A stretch of 64,000 nt of DNA. It comes from Eudromia elegans. Lineage: Eukaryota > Chordata > Aves > Tinamiformes > Tinamidae. The notes under the pieces were generated by a model, which ran no database searches, was not told the origin of the DNA, and was given only the letters and a program-made list of their open reading frames with translations. The stretch lies in NCBI GenBank assembly GCA_003342815.1, contig PTEX01000120.1, forward strand, positions 1,144,560 through 1,208,559. Reading direction: 5' to 3'. The translations under genes and the position numbers were made by a program. Position 1 is the first letter of the stretch. Every line of letters starts with the position of its first letter. Below are positions 42,396 through 55,300 of the stretch, one piece after another.

Positions 42396-45257
42396 ATGCT
42401 CTGACATAATTTTATTAATATACTTGTGTAAGGTCGTTATGAAAAGGCAAGAAATTTTAATAAAATTTAATCAGAGAATAAAAAATGGACTTTCTATTTT
42501 AAATAATACTTTTTGTTTTGACAATTCCATATATTATGATATTCTGACTTGCAGTATATGGAAAAGAGTGTCTGCTATTTCATTCTCATATCAGTTCTAA
42601 TTTAAGGGTTACTGAATTTTAAAAAATTCCTAAACTAGTGAAGAATTTTTGATGAATATTTGCAGCTCATCTATTTTATTTCTGATGACACTCAACACAA
42701 TCAAAATTCAATATGTCATTTGCCTCTGCAAATGCCCTATAAAAGTCTCAGTGTCCACAGTGTATAGCAAGCATTACCATGCTCCCACAAAATTCCTGAA
42801 AATCCTTGTTCCCAAAAGTACTAACATTAAGCACAAACCATATTACTGAAGCGGGGGAGCAAATAAGTTAACAATAACAATCCTCAGAATACTAAAAAGT
42901 ATGTACATCAAGAAGATTTGTGTACATAGAAAGAAAAGTTTTCGTCTTAGAGATGATCAGTTCTAATCAGTTAAATATATTTTGAGAAGTCCCGTATTTA
43001 ATTTGATGTTGTTTTTTTAACTAGAATCACTACACTCTGTCTACCTCATTTTTTCAAAACTGTCAACCAGATTTATGAAGACTGTTACCTCCATCAGTGC
43101 CTGTGGTGCTTATCATGAACAAGAGACATTTAAGTGTCTAGTTTTATTAATAAGTGAATTCATGGAATGAATGAACATTAATTTGTGCCAATTTCTGTAC
43201 TCTTGTTGTAATAGTTCCTATGGGTAACAGACAGAAAACTGTAGTTAAGTAATAGCATTAAAGACTATCATACTTTGAGAGTATTAAGCACAAAGACATT
43301 GCTTGTAATGATACGCACACTGCCTCTAGGAAGCTTCTGGCTTACAATACAGTTTCATATCATTCTGGAAATTTCTCCTAAGAAGCTCTGAACAGTTTGT
43401 GTGTAGATGAAATAAGAAATTCCAGTAAAAAAAAATAAAACAATCAACATATACTATGCTTATCTGAAAATGAAAAACACTGTAAAAACACACATACAAG
43501 TGGTAATATTTTTCATAAGGCAAAAAGGGTTTGGTTTTGGGGTTTTTTTTTTGCATTTTACTGAGAATATTCCAAGACATGGAGATGGAGAATGGAACTA
43601 GTCTCATAAAGATGTAGACAATTTCAGGCAATTCATTGAAAGGGAATGAATATATATCTATTTGTGTGACAAAATATACAAGCATCTCTTCAAAAAACAA
43701 CTCATGTACAACCTTCTTGTGCAACTAGATGTTCACTATTTATATGAAACAAATAGTATTATATTGGATAAGTAATGCTGCTATGTCTAGTGAGGCAAAG
43801 GGGAAGCAGCTGCCATATATCATCTTTGATTTGCTCCTTAAGAGTTTTTGGAACTTTTCCACTTTCCTAACAAAGAGAAGACTAAAGAAATGATAATCAT
43901 CTTCAATCAACATTACTTTTTACTCACCAGATGATCATGACAAGCTCAGTATTTCTGGATGAGAATCATCTACAAAAGATTCTCTGTAAATGTTATCCCT
44001 GAGATATCCTAGTTAAAGGAAGCTTAGACATTGTAGACATGCTTCTTTTTATCCACATTTAATGTCAATGGTAAGTATCTTTATAAAATGCATTAACAAC
44101 ACATGGAACTATCTAGATTCTGAAACTAGCATACAAACTGCTGAATACGGCATTATTCCCTAACATATATACTCTACTTACTAGTAGGAGAGACACTATC
44201 CAAGAACAGCTGATAATTTTCATATTTTCTTTTCAACATCTCTTGTAACCCCTTATAAACATTGTGTGTCCCACTGATTTTAAAAACATACTTTTAGAAA
44301 GAACTGTAGCAGATGCAGTTTTGCTCCACTAGTTCTGCAGACAGCAATAAGCCTTAAGGTCCCTGATTACTGGATGACTGTCTTGTCATTCTGGAAGATA
44401 AGCTCTTCAAGGTACTATTTATGCTTTTGTTAGCAGTGTTAGCATGACAAAGCTTCAACCCTTTTTCAGAGTTAATATTCATGCAATTATGTGACACTGA
44501 AGTCTTGGATCTTCTTTCCAAACACACTGGACCAGGAGGGCCACACACATCCTTAGCTGGTATAAATTGCATAGCCTCATTGAGGCCTCCTGATTTATAT
44601 CAAATGAAGATCAGGTCACAGCCGACTGGTTATTTGAAATTATTCAGGCTGTATATTCCATTATTCCATCATTTTTTGCAAAAGTGGGATGACAGGAGGA
44701 CAGTGCTGAATATAGAGTCAAACTGAGTGTTACCACTGAAGCAAGCAATAAAACAAATTTACCAAGCTAGAGCATTTATAATGTATGATAGGAACAGACA
44801 CATCTGATAAATAAAATAAATGAGATAAATACAAGCTGGTGGGGGATAACATTTTCTCTATCTTGGAAGTCTTCATAATAATAATTTTTCTCTCCCTCCA
44901 AAATAACCAGATGCTGAATAAAGTATAAAATATAATTGAATATTAATGAAAGATGTAGAGACACAGAGAGAGAGAGGAACTAAACTTCGTATGCATGAAA
45001 AGAGAGACCATTTCAGGAATAGGAGGAAAATATCACAAAAGCACAAAAACGAACAACTGAAAAGAACTACAGTGTCTTTTACCTGTGGGCTACCCTATAG
45101 CCTTTTGATACCCAGGAATTAACTGAAATATGCAGGTTTTCGAATATCAATGCAATAAGCACTGAAGAAGAAAAACTGTTTCAGCTGAATCTGTAGGTAG
45201 AGAATAATGCAGACATAATTTTTAATCATTTCTATCTGATTCTCAGAAGTGGAAACT
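42396..45257. other. Inferred intron, no supported gene
   Basis: AT-rich DNA. Open frames at 43326-43724 and 44354-44572 (minus) and 44481-44726 (plus) overlap or lack splice support. A 41-bp splice-bounded segment at about 45078-45118 (minus) is too short to call. Confidence 0.5.
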
Positions 45258-45590
45258 ACAGAATCACAGAATGGTTGAGGTTGGAAGGGACCTCTAGAGA
45301 TCATCTAGTCTGACTCCCTTCTCCAGCAGGGACCCCTAGAACGCATGGCACAGGGTGACATCCAGGCGGGTTTTGAAGATCTCCAGAGAAGGAAACTCCA
45401 CAGACTCTCTGGGCAACCTATTCCAGGGCACCACCAACCTTTCAGGTAACAGCCTTCATGTCAAACCTTCTCAGCACTGACTTCCCACAGCCAAGACAGG
45501 CAGCCCCAAGTGCAGCCATTTCCTTTGGCTGACCCTTCTCCTGCTCGTGTGGCAGGTCCTGCCCCCTTCAACTGAGCTACCAGTTCACAT
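45258..45590 (-). mobile_element. CR1 LINE 3' end, unusual right part
   Basis: 45258-45440 is a clear minus-strand CR1 tail: ACAGAATCACAGAATGGTTG, CATCCAGGCGGGTTTTGAAG, CTCTGGGCAACCTATTCCAG. Beyond 45440 the sequence stays GC-rich (CAGCCCCAAGTGCAGCC, CCTGCTCGTGTGGCAGG) but no longer follows the sister copies. It may be a diverged CR1 segment or a different retroposed sequence fused at the 5' side. Confidence 0.8.
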
Positions 45591-45661
45591 TTCAAGAAAA
45601 ATATAATTATCAATTAACTTATGCACAGCACAGTTACTGTAACCAAAAGGTTTGGTTGTGG

Positions 45662-45687
45662 TTTTTTTTTTTTTTTTTTTTTTTTTT
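45662..45687. repeat. (T)26 run
   Basis: Uninterrupted 26-T tract, the longest homopolymer in the window. Confidence 0.95.
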
Positions 45688-46312
45688 AATAATGGTATTT
45701 GTTGGCCCCTCTGCAGCTGGTTTTTCTATGTTTTTAATGGGAAGAACTCAATGAAATACCAGACCTTCTTAGGCTTAGGGAGAGTTGGATTTAGGAGTGC
45801 CATCATTCCCCTGTCCCTCTGCCTAGTGATCAGAAAGTTGTTCAGAGAGAGTTGTGTTAAGTTAGAAAGAAGTGATATATTTTGCCTTCAGAATGCTAAA
45901 TGGCTGAAATGATGATATTCTGAGAGGCAGCACTTTCTAACATTGAAAGTCACATCAAATATAGTTAGCATAAACTTTCAGATCTGTTATCTTTCCAGTC
46001 TTGTCTTTTGGCATTAGAAGTCAAGATAAGCACTGCTTGCTGCACTACTTGCCCGCTAACCATTGTATTCCCATCTTGCCAGCTTCTTCTGTGGTACATT
46101 ATGCGTAATGGCAAGATAACTTATCTATGATGGAGTTATGACACTCCCTCTAGTATCACTGATATAAATAGAGTTTGACATTTGTAAGGTAAATGGGACT
46201 GGGAAACAACAGTCTGCTCCTTTCAGTACTTTTGAAAGTGAGAAACAAAGAATTTTGAATCAATGTCACATGAACTTTTAAAAGCTTAGATAACTCCATC
46301 AAGCTTGGTTAA

Positions 46313-46516
46313 CAATCATAGAATCATAGAATGGCTAGGGTTGGAAGGGACCTGTAGAGGTCATCTAGTCCAACTAGCTGCACACGCAGGGTCCCCTAGA
46401 GCATGTGGCACAGGGTGGTGTCCAGGCGGGTTTTGAAGATCTCCAGAGAAGGAGACTCCACCACCTCTCTGGGCAGCCTGTTCCAGTGCTCTGTCACCCT
46501 CACTGTTAAGAAGTTC
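46313..46516 (-). mobile_element. CR1 LINE 3' end
   Basis: The minus-strand tail with ATCATAGAATCATAGAATGG, the subfamily signature CTGCACACGCAGGGTCCCC and GGTGTCCAGGCGGGTTTTGA, through TCTGTCACCCTCACTGTTAAG. Same subfamily as 5.3, 22.7 and 23.5 kb. Confidence 0.95.
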
Positions 46517-47895
46517 TTTCCTTTCTTTTTTTCAAAGAAACAGATTTATTAGAACTTTGAAGACAGTCCTCCTCAAGCAAGGGCCACAAAGAGAAGGACC
46601 TAATCCTTTTATTACATAGTAGAACTCTTAGCTGTAGCGAGAACAGAAAAAATAATTTTCACTTTCATCAAGTAACAAGTCTCATTTGTGTTCATGGCAA
46701 GCATAAATAAAAGTGCTTCTGATTTTAGCAGAAGGACTTCACTTGCTCAAATAGAGTCATAGTGTTAACAATAATAATAATATTCTTTTTTTAGGCTCTT
46801 TAGATTTATTAAGCTGTCTTTTATGTTTTCACATTGATACATATTACGTCTACTTGTGATCAAACATTTTTATCTGAATTAATTTTACATAGAAAATCAC
46901 ATCTTAATCAATTTTAGTGTAAGGTAATGCATACACAAATGATGCAAGAAGTGTCTTTCTACAACTCCTTGCAAATGACTCAAAGAATACATATGACATC
47001 ATTCAACACTATATGCCAACACTATAAAGTAGAAATGTAGCATTTGTGTCTCTTTCTCAGCAAAGCCATAGGAATAATTCAAACTGTATCTTAAAAATAC
47101 AAAAAGAAAAAAAAGAACTTCTTTTGTTTTTATTTACAAACTGAGGTTTAATTTCTTGCATAATGCTTACATTTCTATACCCTGTGTATTGTTAGACTGA
47201 TGCATAACATCCCAATAGTACAGCTTTTCATGGCCACTAATTTGAATTTCAAAAATAACAATGGCGAAAGCCTCTAATGTATAAATTATTTCTGCTCATC
47301 AGAATGTCTTTGTTTTAGCTGAGCTGTGGTGTGTCAAATTACACATGCAGGAAATCTTACAGAGATGCCCCTGTTATATTTAATCAGATACAAGTTATTT
47401 GCTGTTGTTTAAAATGCTTGCTTTATTAGTTGTCTTTAGGTGTTTCTGAAATGCTAACATTTTTCCACATGATATGGCACAGACCATCTGTTCAGTGATT
47501 TCTCTTTTTTAGAAGATACTGCAAAATAAAAAAAAATAGTTTTAAAATAAGCAAAATAAGCACACAATCTATTTTTAATTGTTCATGGAAACAACATTCT
47601 TAAGGAAGTAATTTTTAAACAAAGAAAGCTGATAATCATTGACTACTAAGTTCATCTTCAACATTAATAACACTGAAGTTCCAATGTTTAAACAATTTAT
47701 CTACTTGGAAGTTTAAATGTAATATACTACCAATCTGTTTCACATGATGAAGTAAATTATGTTCACACAGGTACTGAAGAACATCGAAGTGGTACTATAC
47801 TGAAGTACTTCAAATTGATACTTTAACTTTGAAAGTTGGCATGTTTTCTGATTATTTGAAAGTTCAATGCTATCAATGTAGAAAAGAACACTTAC
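46517..47895. other. Inferred intron, no gene seen
   Basis: On the minus strand, AATAAATCTGTTTCTTTG followed by A7G abuts the 5' end of the CR1 copy, like the 3' end of a polyadenylated transcript. No gene body is recognised. The rest is featureless AT-rich DNA. Confidence 0.45.
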
Positions 47896-47954
47896 CCCTG
47901 AAGAATTATTCAAGTAAGAAATCCCATATATGTCTCCTATCTTTTCTTCAAATA
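47896..47954 (-). CDS. Candidate internal coding exon (59 bp)
   Basis: On the minus strand a strong acceptor (AATTTTTCATTTCAG) and a near-consensus donor (GGG|GTAAGTG) enclose TA plus 19 open codons. The peptide is FEEKIGDIYGISYLNNSSG, which contains one N-glycosylation-type site (NSS). The frame starting at the first base is closed by a stop. It needs one base from the preceding exon, which 52227-52373 would supply, and ends in phase 0 as 17929-18002 requires. The site quality is the best in the window, but 59 bases alone cannot establish a coding exon. Confidence 0.4.
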
Positions 47955-50900
47955 CTGAAATGAAAAATTATATTTCAGGAGTGTCATGCACAGTAATTTA
48001 TAATCTACTGAAATCTGAAGAGTAATACATGGTAAAGATTTCTTTAAAAGTATTTAAAAATTAATTATGAAACTTCATGAACTCTTAAGCCTAGCTTAAA
48101 GACCATTTGATTGATACAACTTTCATTCCTGTGTTCTATGGCTGTCTTGGAGATTTGTTGCTCTTGCTTAAATCTAGTATATCCCATTGAACAATATAGC
48201 TATACTTCAACTCAGACTGACTTTTATTTTATTTTATTTTATTTTATTTTATTTTATTTTATTTTATTTTATTTTATTTTATTTTATTTTATTTTATTCT
48301 CTAGGAGTGCTACATTACTTTATATTAATCATGGTAAACCCGTACTAGCTACTTTACTAATTAGATCATTTATGGATTAAGAACGAAAATACATGTATTA
48401 AATTTGGAACCTAACTTTCTTGATGTAATAGTTCCCATTTAAAAGTATAAAATCTTTACAGCTTTCCTAAACAAAACTTATTCCACAATACTACGAGGGC
48501 ACTATGAGAGTCTTTGTGGAAGACAAGGTAAACAACTGCCTTCTCCTTATCCACAGTCAGTCAACTTATCACAAAAGCAATCAGGCTGCTCAGGCACAAT
48601 TTGCCTGTGGCTAACCTGATAGTGCTACACTGATTTTCTCTGCAGCTATAAGTTATTCTTTTAAAGAAGATGCAATAAGGAAAGGCGTAAGTACCCAAAT
48701 ATAGCCTAAGTCTAAAGTTTACTCTGCTTCCAGATAATGCTGGGGGAACCAAAAACTCCTAAAAGCCTGTGACATCTGTTGTATTCAGAGCTGTCTGGAT
48801 TTTCACTTGTTAGGAGACTAAGTTTAATCAGATCCAAGAGTTGTTTACACTAGCTAGCTTCCAAGGACAGATCTCATAGATTTTCTCAGAGGGCATTATT
48901 AGATTAAACTCTGTATAAAACATAAATACAGGAATGTGAAATGCGGTGTTCCTGTCACTCTACACTCCTTTAGTCCAACAGTTCAATAGCTAGAGAGCAT
49001 ATGGAGAAACAGATGATCTTCTTCCTAGAGAAATTCTCTCACTGTTAGATGTATATTCTACATTATAATGTAATACCCTGAAGGAGTGGGAGGGTGGGAT
49101 GAGTGGTTATTTTTATTTCTCCAAAGAAAGGATAATGCAATATTCATATAACTATTAAAAGAGGCCACTATACAGCATTACAATTATAATAATAATCATT
49201 ATATTATAGTATCTCACTTCAAAATGGGGATATTTGGGCTACATTCAGTAGCATAGTAAATATGTAGCATCAAATGTTGAATTAATTATATTAAACAATA
49301 ATTTTTCAGCCCAGGTGTATACATTGGAACATTGTGCTATGGAGCCAGGCATTTGTTCTTTTTCTGGCCCTCCTCCCATGTTTGCAGTGAAGAGAGGGGA
49401 AGAGGAATTCAAAGAGGGGCCACCAAGCTCATGTGAAGAAACTCAAAACTTTATAAATTTGAACAGAAAACTGAATTTCTCTGCTCTGTTTTAAGGGTCA
49501 GTATTATTTACTCAGAAGAAGGAGGAGAGCTGGACTCAGGTGGTAGAAAAGAGCCTTACAGCTCCTCTTGTAGGAAGAGGAAAAGTATGGATAATGCTAG
49601 GAAAGGGTGACTCATCAATGCTGATGCAAAGAGTATCGCACCTCCCTCCATAGCAGCCACAATTGCTTTCCAGGTCACAGACACAGACAATAAAGCTAAC
49701 ACCATTTTCTCACATGTGACCCTGTACAACTGCTTTGCTATCCTTGAGCTAATTAAAGCATTTACTGTATTTAGGCGAGAGGAGATGAGATCACATCAGT
49801 TCAATCAATAGATATGAAATAATCAAATTTCTCCGATACTCTGAATGAGTGAGGCAGGCCCTCAAAAGCTGGTTTGAAGACAAGCATAACCCTTTCTCCT
49901 CCATCTAGTGAAATGATCTGGGATAGAATCCAGCACTGCATGACTGCAGTATTGAATGCAGTATGACTATATATTGTGTTAATGACATATTTCTTCCTAA
50001 TATGCATGTAGAGGACTAAACACACACTTTTATCAGTATTTCCCATTGTATCACTTATGCTGTTCCTAAACATGACTCACTGAGTTCCTAAACTCACTCA
50101 TTGATAATCTTAAGAGAAAGAATACATTTGCCTTTCTTTAAAAATGAAACATTATTTTCATATGATAAGAAAGCATTTTTCTTGTTTTTAAATAAAACAG
50201 TTTATTACAGCTTATTATTGATATTTTATTTGTATAACTTCAGCAGATTAAAGCTATCAAGTCCTCAAAAGTTATGGGAGATATTGCTGTTGAATTGGAA
50301 GTAATGGAATATATAGTATTGCATATGAAAATTAAAGAGGTGAAACTGAAGTAATACGGATAATACTGTGCAAATATGAACAAAGACTTCTAAATATGTA
50401 TATAAAGGGAATGAAGAAGTCTATTTTATTGTGTTAAAATTACTCTAAGAAAAGACTAACAACTTTTAACTTGAGATGAATAATTGAAGATACAATGACA
50501 AAAAAAGTACAAAGCTAAGAAACCTGAAAAGTAGTTGGTTTGATTAATTTAGGAAAAAAAATACTATTCTTGAAGATCTTTCTTCTCTCTTAGACTCCCA
50601 GTTTTGCAGAAACAAAGCATATCAGTAATATCATTGTTTTAAATTTTTGAATGCATATTAGACATTTAAAAGGTGCCCTTGGCACATTTTAGTCACATAA
50701 CTATTGCTCAGAAAGATTCAAACTAAGCATCCTCTTTTGGCTTGTAACCTGAAAAGGAAGCATGAAAGAAATGGTGCATGAATAGCATTGTTATTATTAA
50801 ATATTTTAATAAATAGTTTAAAAAGCTATTACACAGACATATAGGTTAAAGGTATGTATGAAAATATATACTATTATTACATATATAAATATATTTCTGT

Positions 50901-51299
50901 GCACCTGTGATTTCTACAGTCCTTGAGAAATCAGAAAAATGTAAAGGAAGAATATCTGTGTAACAAAAAATGTACTAGAGCTTTCTTAAATCACACTTGG
51001 CATCTGTGAGGCCTTCAGTGAGATGTTTCCAAAGAAGACTTAATTTGAAGAATACCTCACAGGACAGAATAAGGAAGAATAGCTCACAGGACAGGTGATT
51101 TGGGAAAATAGGTGGACCACAAAACTGGAGCATAGCCAGATTAAAGAAAACAGGAACTTTCCTCTAGTAGACCAGTTAAATTTGTATCAAGAGATCATGT
51201 TTTAAATTTTAAAAAGTCATCATGCTTGATCACGGCTAATAGTCTCCTCCTGATTGCATATATCAGGCTGCATGGAACCCCCACTGAGTTTTGAAAGCT
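47955..51299. other. Inferred intron, no supported gene
   Basis: AT-rich DNA with a second (TTTTA)n array. The 90-codon minus frame at 49801-50073 contains a protein-like stretch (SLDGGERVMLVFKPAFEG) but has no donor in the required phase, so it is not annotated as an exon. Confidence 0.5.
48222..48298. repeat. (TTTTA)n array, about 15 units
   Basis: Pure TTTTA pentamers in the same orientation as the longer array at 18.7 kb. Confidence 0.97.
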
Positions 51300-51908
51300 G
51301 TGTTGCCTTTCATGACCCTTGCCAGTTCAAGTTCTAGGTGGACTTCAGTTTTCTTAATGCTGTCCGTGCACAATGTCCTGGGTCACCTGTCCCTACTTCC
51401 AACTCTGACACACTTATGGATATATATATATATATATGTATATAAGGAGGTCTCTTCATCTTCTGTCTTTGCCTGCTTTCCTGCTTGCCACAAGGGATCC
51501 TTCATGAGCCTAGAGGAGGCTATTCTTGAATGTCAGCCAAATCTCTCAGATCCCTGTATTCTCCAGGAGCATATGTGATGCTTGTAAGAAGATCCCTGAA
51601 CAGATTGAAGTCTGATCTCTTAAAAGTTCAAGGCTGTGAAAAGCAGGAGATTTTGCCTTGATTCCTCCTTGCAGAGTCTGGACTCCGTTATCTGACGTCC
51701 ACTGCAGTCAAGGCTGTCTCTGACCTTCACATCCTGGTCCTTCCTTGTTTGTACCACGAAGAATCCTTTCCTCTCTTCATTGGCACCTTGATCACCTCTC
51801 TCAGGAATTTATTATCTGTGCACTTCAGTAATCTCCTGGATTGCTTGTGCTCTGTTGTTCTAAAAATGGCTATTAAAATCCCCCATAAGGACCAGGGCTT
51901 GTAAAATA
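51300..51908 (-). mobile_element. CR1 LINE fragment, endonuclease region
   Basis: The minus strand starts at about 51905 with QALVLMGDFN, the conserved endonuclease core. It continues with segments paralleling CR1 ORF2: IPERGDQGANEERK-like, DVKVRDSLDCS and WLTFKNSLLQAHE-like. Several frameshifts and stops interrupt it. It is the only 5'-side CR1 piece in the window; all others are 3' ends or RT. It carries a (TA)n insertion at 51417-51444. It is old. The left boundary is approximate. Confidence 0.75.
51417..51444. repeat. (TA)n microsatellite
   Basis: About ten TA units followed by TGTATATA, inside the CR1 endonuclease fragment. Confidence 0.9.
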
Positions 51909-52226
51909 TGAAGTTTTACTAATAACTTGGTTTATTAGTAGTCTAGTGGAGAGTGGAGGAAGTATGGAATAGGCAACAATATATTTTTCTCTCGGTATTT
52001 CTAAGCATATTCTTTCTTATACAAAAACTTTTATACATGCCTATTAATTTTATACTACAGATTAAATATCTTGAATAAAATTAATTTCAGCTAGCTTTAG
52101 ATCACTAAAAGCTTGTCATTACATAACATGAATTCTGCCCTCCTGCCCCAATTGGGATTATACTTGCATTCTGTGAAACAGTTAATTAATTATATTACTA
52201 ATGTTTAATGAGCCAATTTTGCATAC

Positions 52227-52373
52227 AAGGAAATGTTAGATTAGAAATGTTAAAAATTAAACCATTTGCTTTCCATATTTTTGCTCTGTGATGCAAAATG
52301 CATTCTGTGTTTATACAGACCTGCTTTTCCAGACCACTAGGTAAAAAATATGGTCTTTCCAAGATTACCAAAT
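52227..52373 (-). CDS. Candidate internal coding exon (147 bp)
   Basis: On the minus strand an excellent acceptor (CTTCATTTTTTTACCATTCAG) is followed by AT and 48 open codons. The peptide starts LVILERPYFLPSGLEKQV and includes HHRAKIWKANGLIFNISNLTF, with one NIS and one NLT glycosylation-type site. The best phase-compatible donor is CCTT|GTATGC, which is weak; without it the frame runs to a stop 11 codons later. With that donor it joins 56862-56983 upstream and 47896-47954 downstream in phase. The right edge is better supported than the left. Confidence 0.3.
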
Positions 52374-55300
52374 CTGAATGGTAAAAAAATGAAGAGCAGT
52401 GTTTTGTGCAGATAAGAGGGAAGCATACTTTACAAGATGAGCAGAGAGGACATCTGTTTGCAACGTCCATGTTACATAAAGCAAAAGAAAGAATTATTAT
52501 ATTAGAAGTACTAGTCCATATTGAAGAAACATCCAGGCTCTGGAAATTTCAAAGAAATGTCACAAAATAATCATAGACAAATGTTATTCCCTTGTCGCAC
52601 AATCCTCAGTCACCTCATCCCTGTGCCTTATGCATAACCATTCCTCATTCTTATTCTATTGAATAAAATAAAATAAAATGATTAGTGGACTACCACATTC
52701 TGGCTTTAGGTGCCAAACTTTATCGGTCTGCTCAATTTTAGTGCCTGTGTAAGACAAAGACAAAGCACTGTGTATGACAATGATCCATGTCCTCAGTCCC
52801 TTAGAGAGACTGAGACTAGATTATCATATTCATTATACTGAATCCATCTAACTTCAACATAGACGATGATAGGACAGGAGTCCCACATCACGATGGAGCA
52901 GACAACATGATCTAAATGCACTGAAAAAGCATTATTTCCTTAAGAAGATTGGCTCTTTCTAACAAAGAATCCTAACACTGTCTGATAGCAAGTCCAATTA
53001 GAGAACGGGGCTAAAAACAGAGAGGAACATACAAATTGGACCCTTTTGACAGAACAAATGTTTCATGAATTATGTGTAATATTTCCTTTATGATAATATT
53101 TATAGTACTCTAACAAGAAATACGATTGAAGGATTGTACAGTTAAAACATAAACTTTTCTTTCTTAGCTACCAATATCTGGGATATCTTAACAAGTATGT
53201 TAAACTTAAATATCTTCAGAGCTTTAATGGAAAGAGCAAGTCACCGCAAACTGGTAAGAAATGCCTCTATCCCTGCAAAGGGATAAAGGTATAAAAATAC
53301 ATATCTTCTTAGTTTTGCAGGATCACTTGCAAAATTTCAGGACCTAATCTTAAATTCTTATCTCACTAAGATCTTAGTGTGAATTATTCTTTTTTCCTTT
53401 TCTTGATTTCTTTTCTCTAAATCTCAAAGAGTTTTTGTTTCCAGGAATTAATCCTTTCCAGGATTAACTTTTTACAGTTAATACTGTACTGTAATGCTGT
53501 TGATTAAACACGTTCAAATACCACTAGTCAGTGGTTTACTAGAATGGTTAGTAAAATGGCTGCAGAATAAATGCCTCATACAACATATATGGATTTAGAA
53601 AGTCAAGTGTTACACCTGGAAACCTACATTTTCATGATTTTAACTTTTTAATTTTTTTTTGCAATTGCTCCTATCAGAACATATATACTTTTTTAAGTTC
53701 TAAAGAAAGAGAATTGCAAATGTCTCAAATTAAAAAAAAAAAAAGTATGATATGTCCCTGAACCCACCTTCCTGTATAATTTGTAAACATGGATTTAAAC
53801 AGAAATATAGGCTATAGATTATTAGTCTCTCTCAAAAAAAAAAAATCAATTAGAGGACATTATAACTTAATACAATGGTAGATATTCACACATTTCAGAA
53901 ATAAAATGAAACAGTTACATTCACTACACTGACTTATATCATGTCTGAACTTGTCCATATTAAATCTGATTCTCAAGAGATCATTGGGTGTGAAGGTAAT
54001 GGCATGAACACAGGAAGTATACCATTTTTTAGAATTGCAATATTCAAAACATTTCAGTTAAGTATATATGAGTAATTGTTTTTTCCTGTTATTTTATTGT
54101 TACTGGTAGATGTATTTATTCTGGATGCTCCTTTCAATCCACTTACTCATACTTGTCATTCAGAGCCTTCAGTTACTTCTTTGGGAAACCATTCTCATGT
54201 TTTCATATCTTTCCACTGCTCTGGTATTATTTTCCTGATAACATGATTATTTCATATTGGTTTCAAGTCTTACATCAATCATCACATAAGAGATTACATA
54301 ACATTTGTTCTGTTTGTTTAAAGTTCAACTTTTCTGGAAAATGCACTTAGTCTGAAAAGGTTTGGTTATAAAAAAAGAGGTCACTGTATTAATCCAGTGT
54401 CAAATAATATTGTTATATTAATCATTCTGTCTCAGTTTCTGAAATCACATTTCTGTAGAAGCACTTTTTGATTTATACTTTCCTTAGCTATTCAGACACA
54501 AAAGCACTGCAATACATAGAAATCAGAAATACTAAAAGAACAAAAAATAACTGGACTATAGCAAGATAAAAAATGTAAAAAAGATCACACATACAGTATC
54601 TATTATACATTATATTTTGAAAAAAAAGCAGCATGTTCTGTTGCAATGAACATAAATTAATAATGAAAATGCAAATGGCTACATACTAGAAAAGAGAGAA
54701 AAGTCAACAATATTCAGTCATTATTAATTCAAATCCCTCAATTTGAATGACTAATCAGATTTATAATACTATTTTCAAAGGCTTTGAGTACCAGCAACTC
54801 CATTTAAATTGTAGGTGCTGAGTAAAGTGGAAGGTCAAGTTGAGTTTACTTGATACAAATGGATTTAAATATTTAATGTAAACATCCAGGTTTGAAAACT
54901 TTATCAAAATAGTCTGACAGTTTATTATAAAGAAGGACAAATAGAAGAAGAGATAAATGAAGTAAAAAAGTATGTGTCTACGAGCATCTATTTAGGTAAA
55001 TTTTTGGTTTAAAATATGCTTTTTCATAGGCAAGAATCTAACAGGTGATCATAAGTGCTCAAGAGACTTTTAAATCCCTGGATCTCTGATAACAAGTTCT
55101 ATACCCTGACAGACCATGGTGTGAATCTTTTCTTAATCTATGCTATATGTGTAGAAAGGAGAGGTTTTTAACATATTATTTAACGAATCAAGCATCTGAA
55201 CAAAATTAAGTGGTCTGTATTTATGAAGTCTATTCTGTGTGGATGTAATGTTATTGTAGACCATTCTCTTGTAAGTAGAGAGAAAATTAAGAGAGTGTTA

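Noticed and set aside
49801-50073. Minus-strand frame with SLDGGERVMLVFKPAFEG, protein-like
   Set aside because: No donor leaves the single base needed by the next exon and the frame closes at a stop, so it could not be fitted. Worth a profile search only.
53168-53253. Plus-strand segment with excellent acceptor (TTTTCTTTCTTAG) and donor (CTG|GTAAGAAA), open in one frame
   Set aside because: The peptide is Lys/Tyr/Leu-rich as expected from AT-rich noise, and no partner exon fits on the plus strand.
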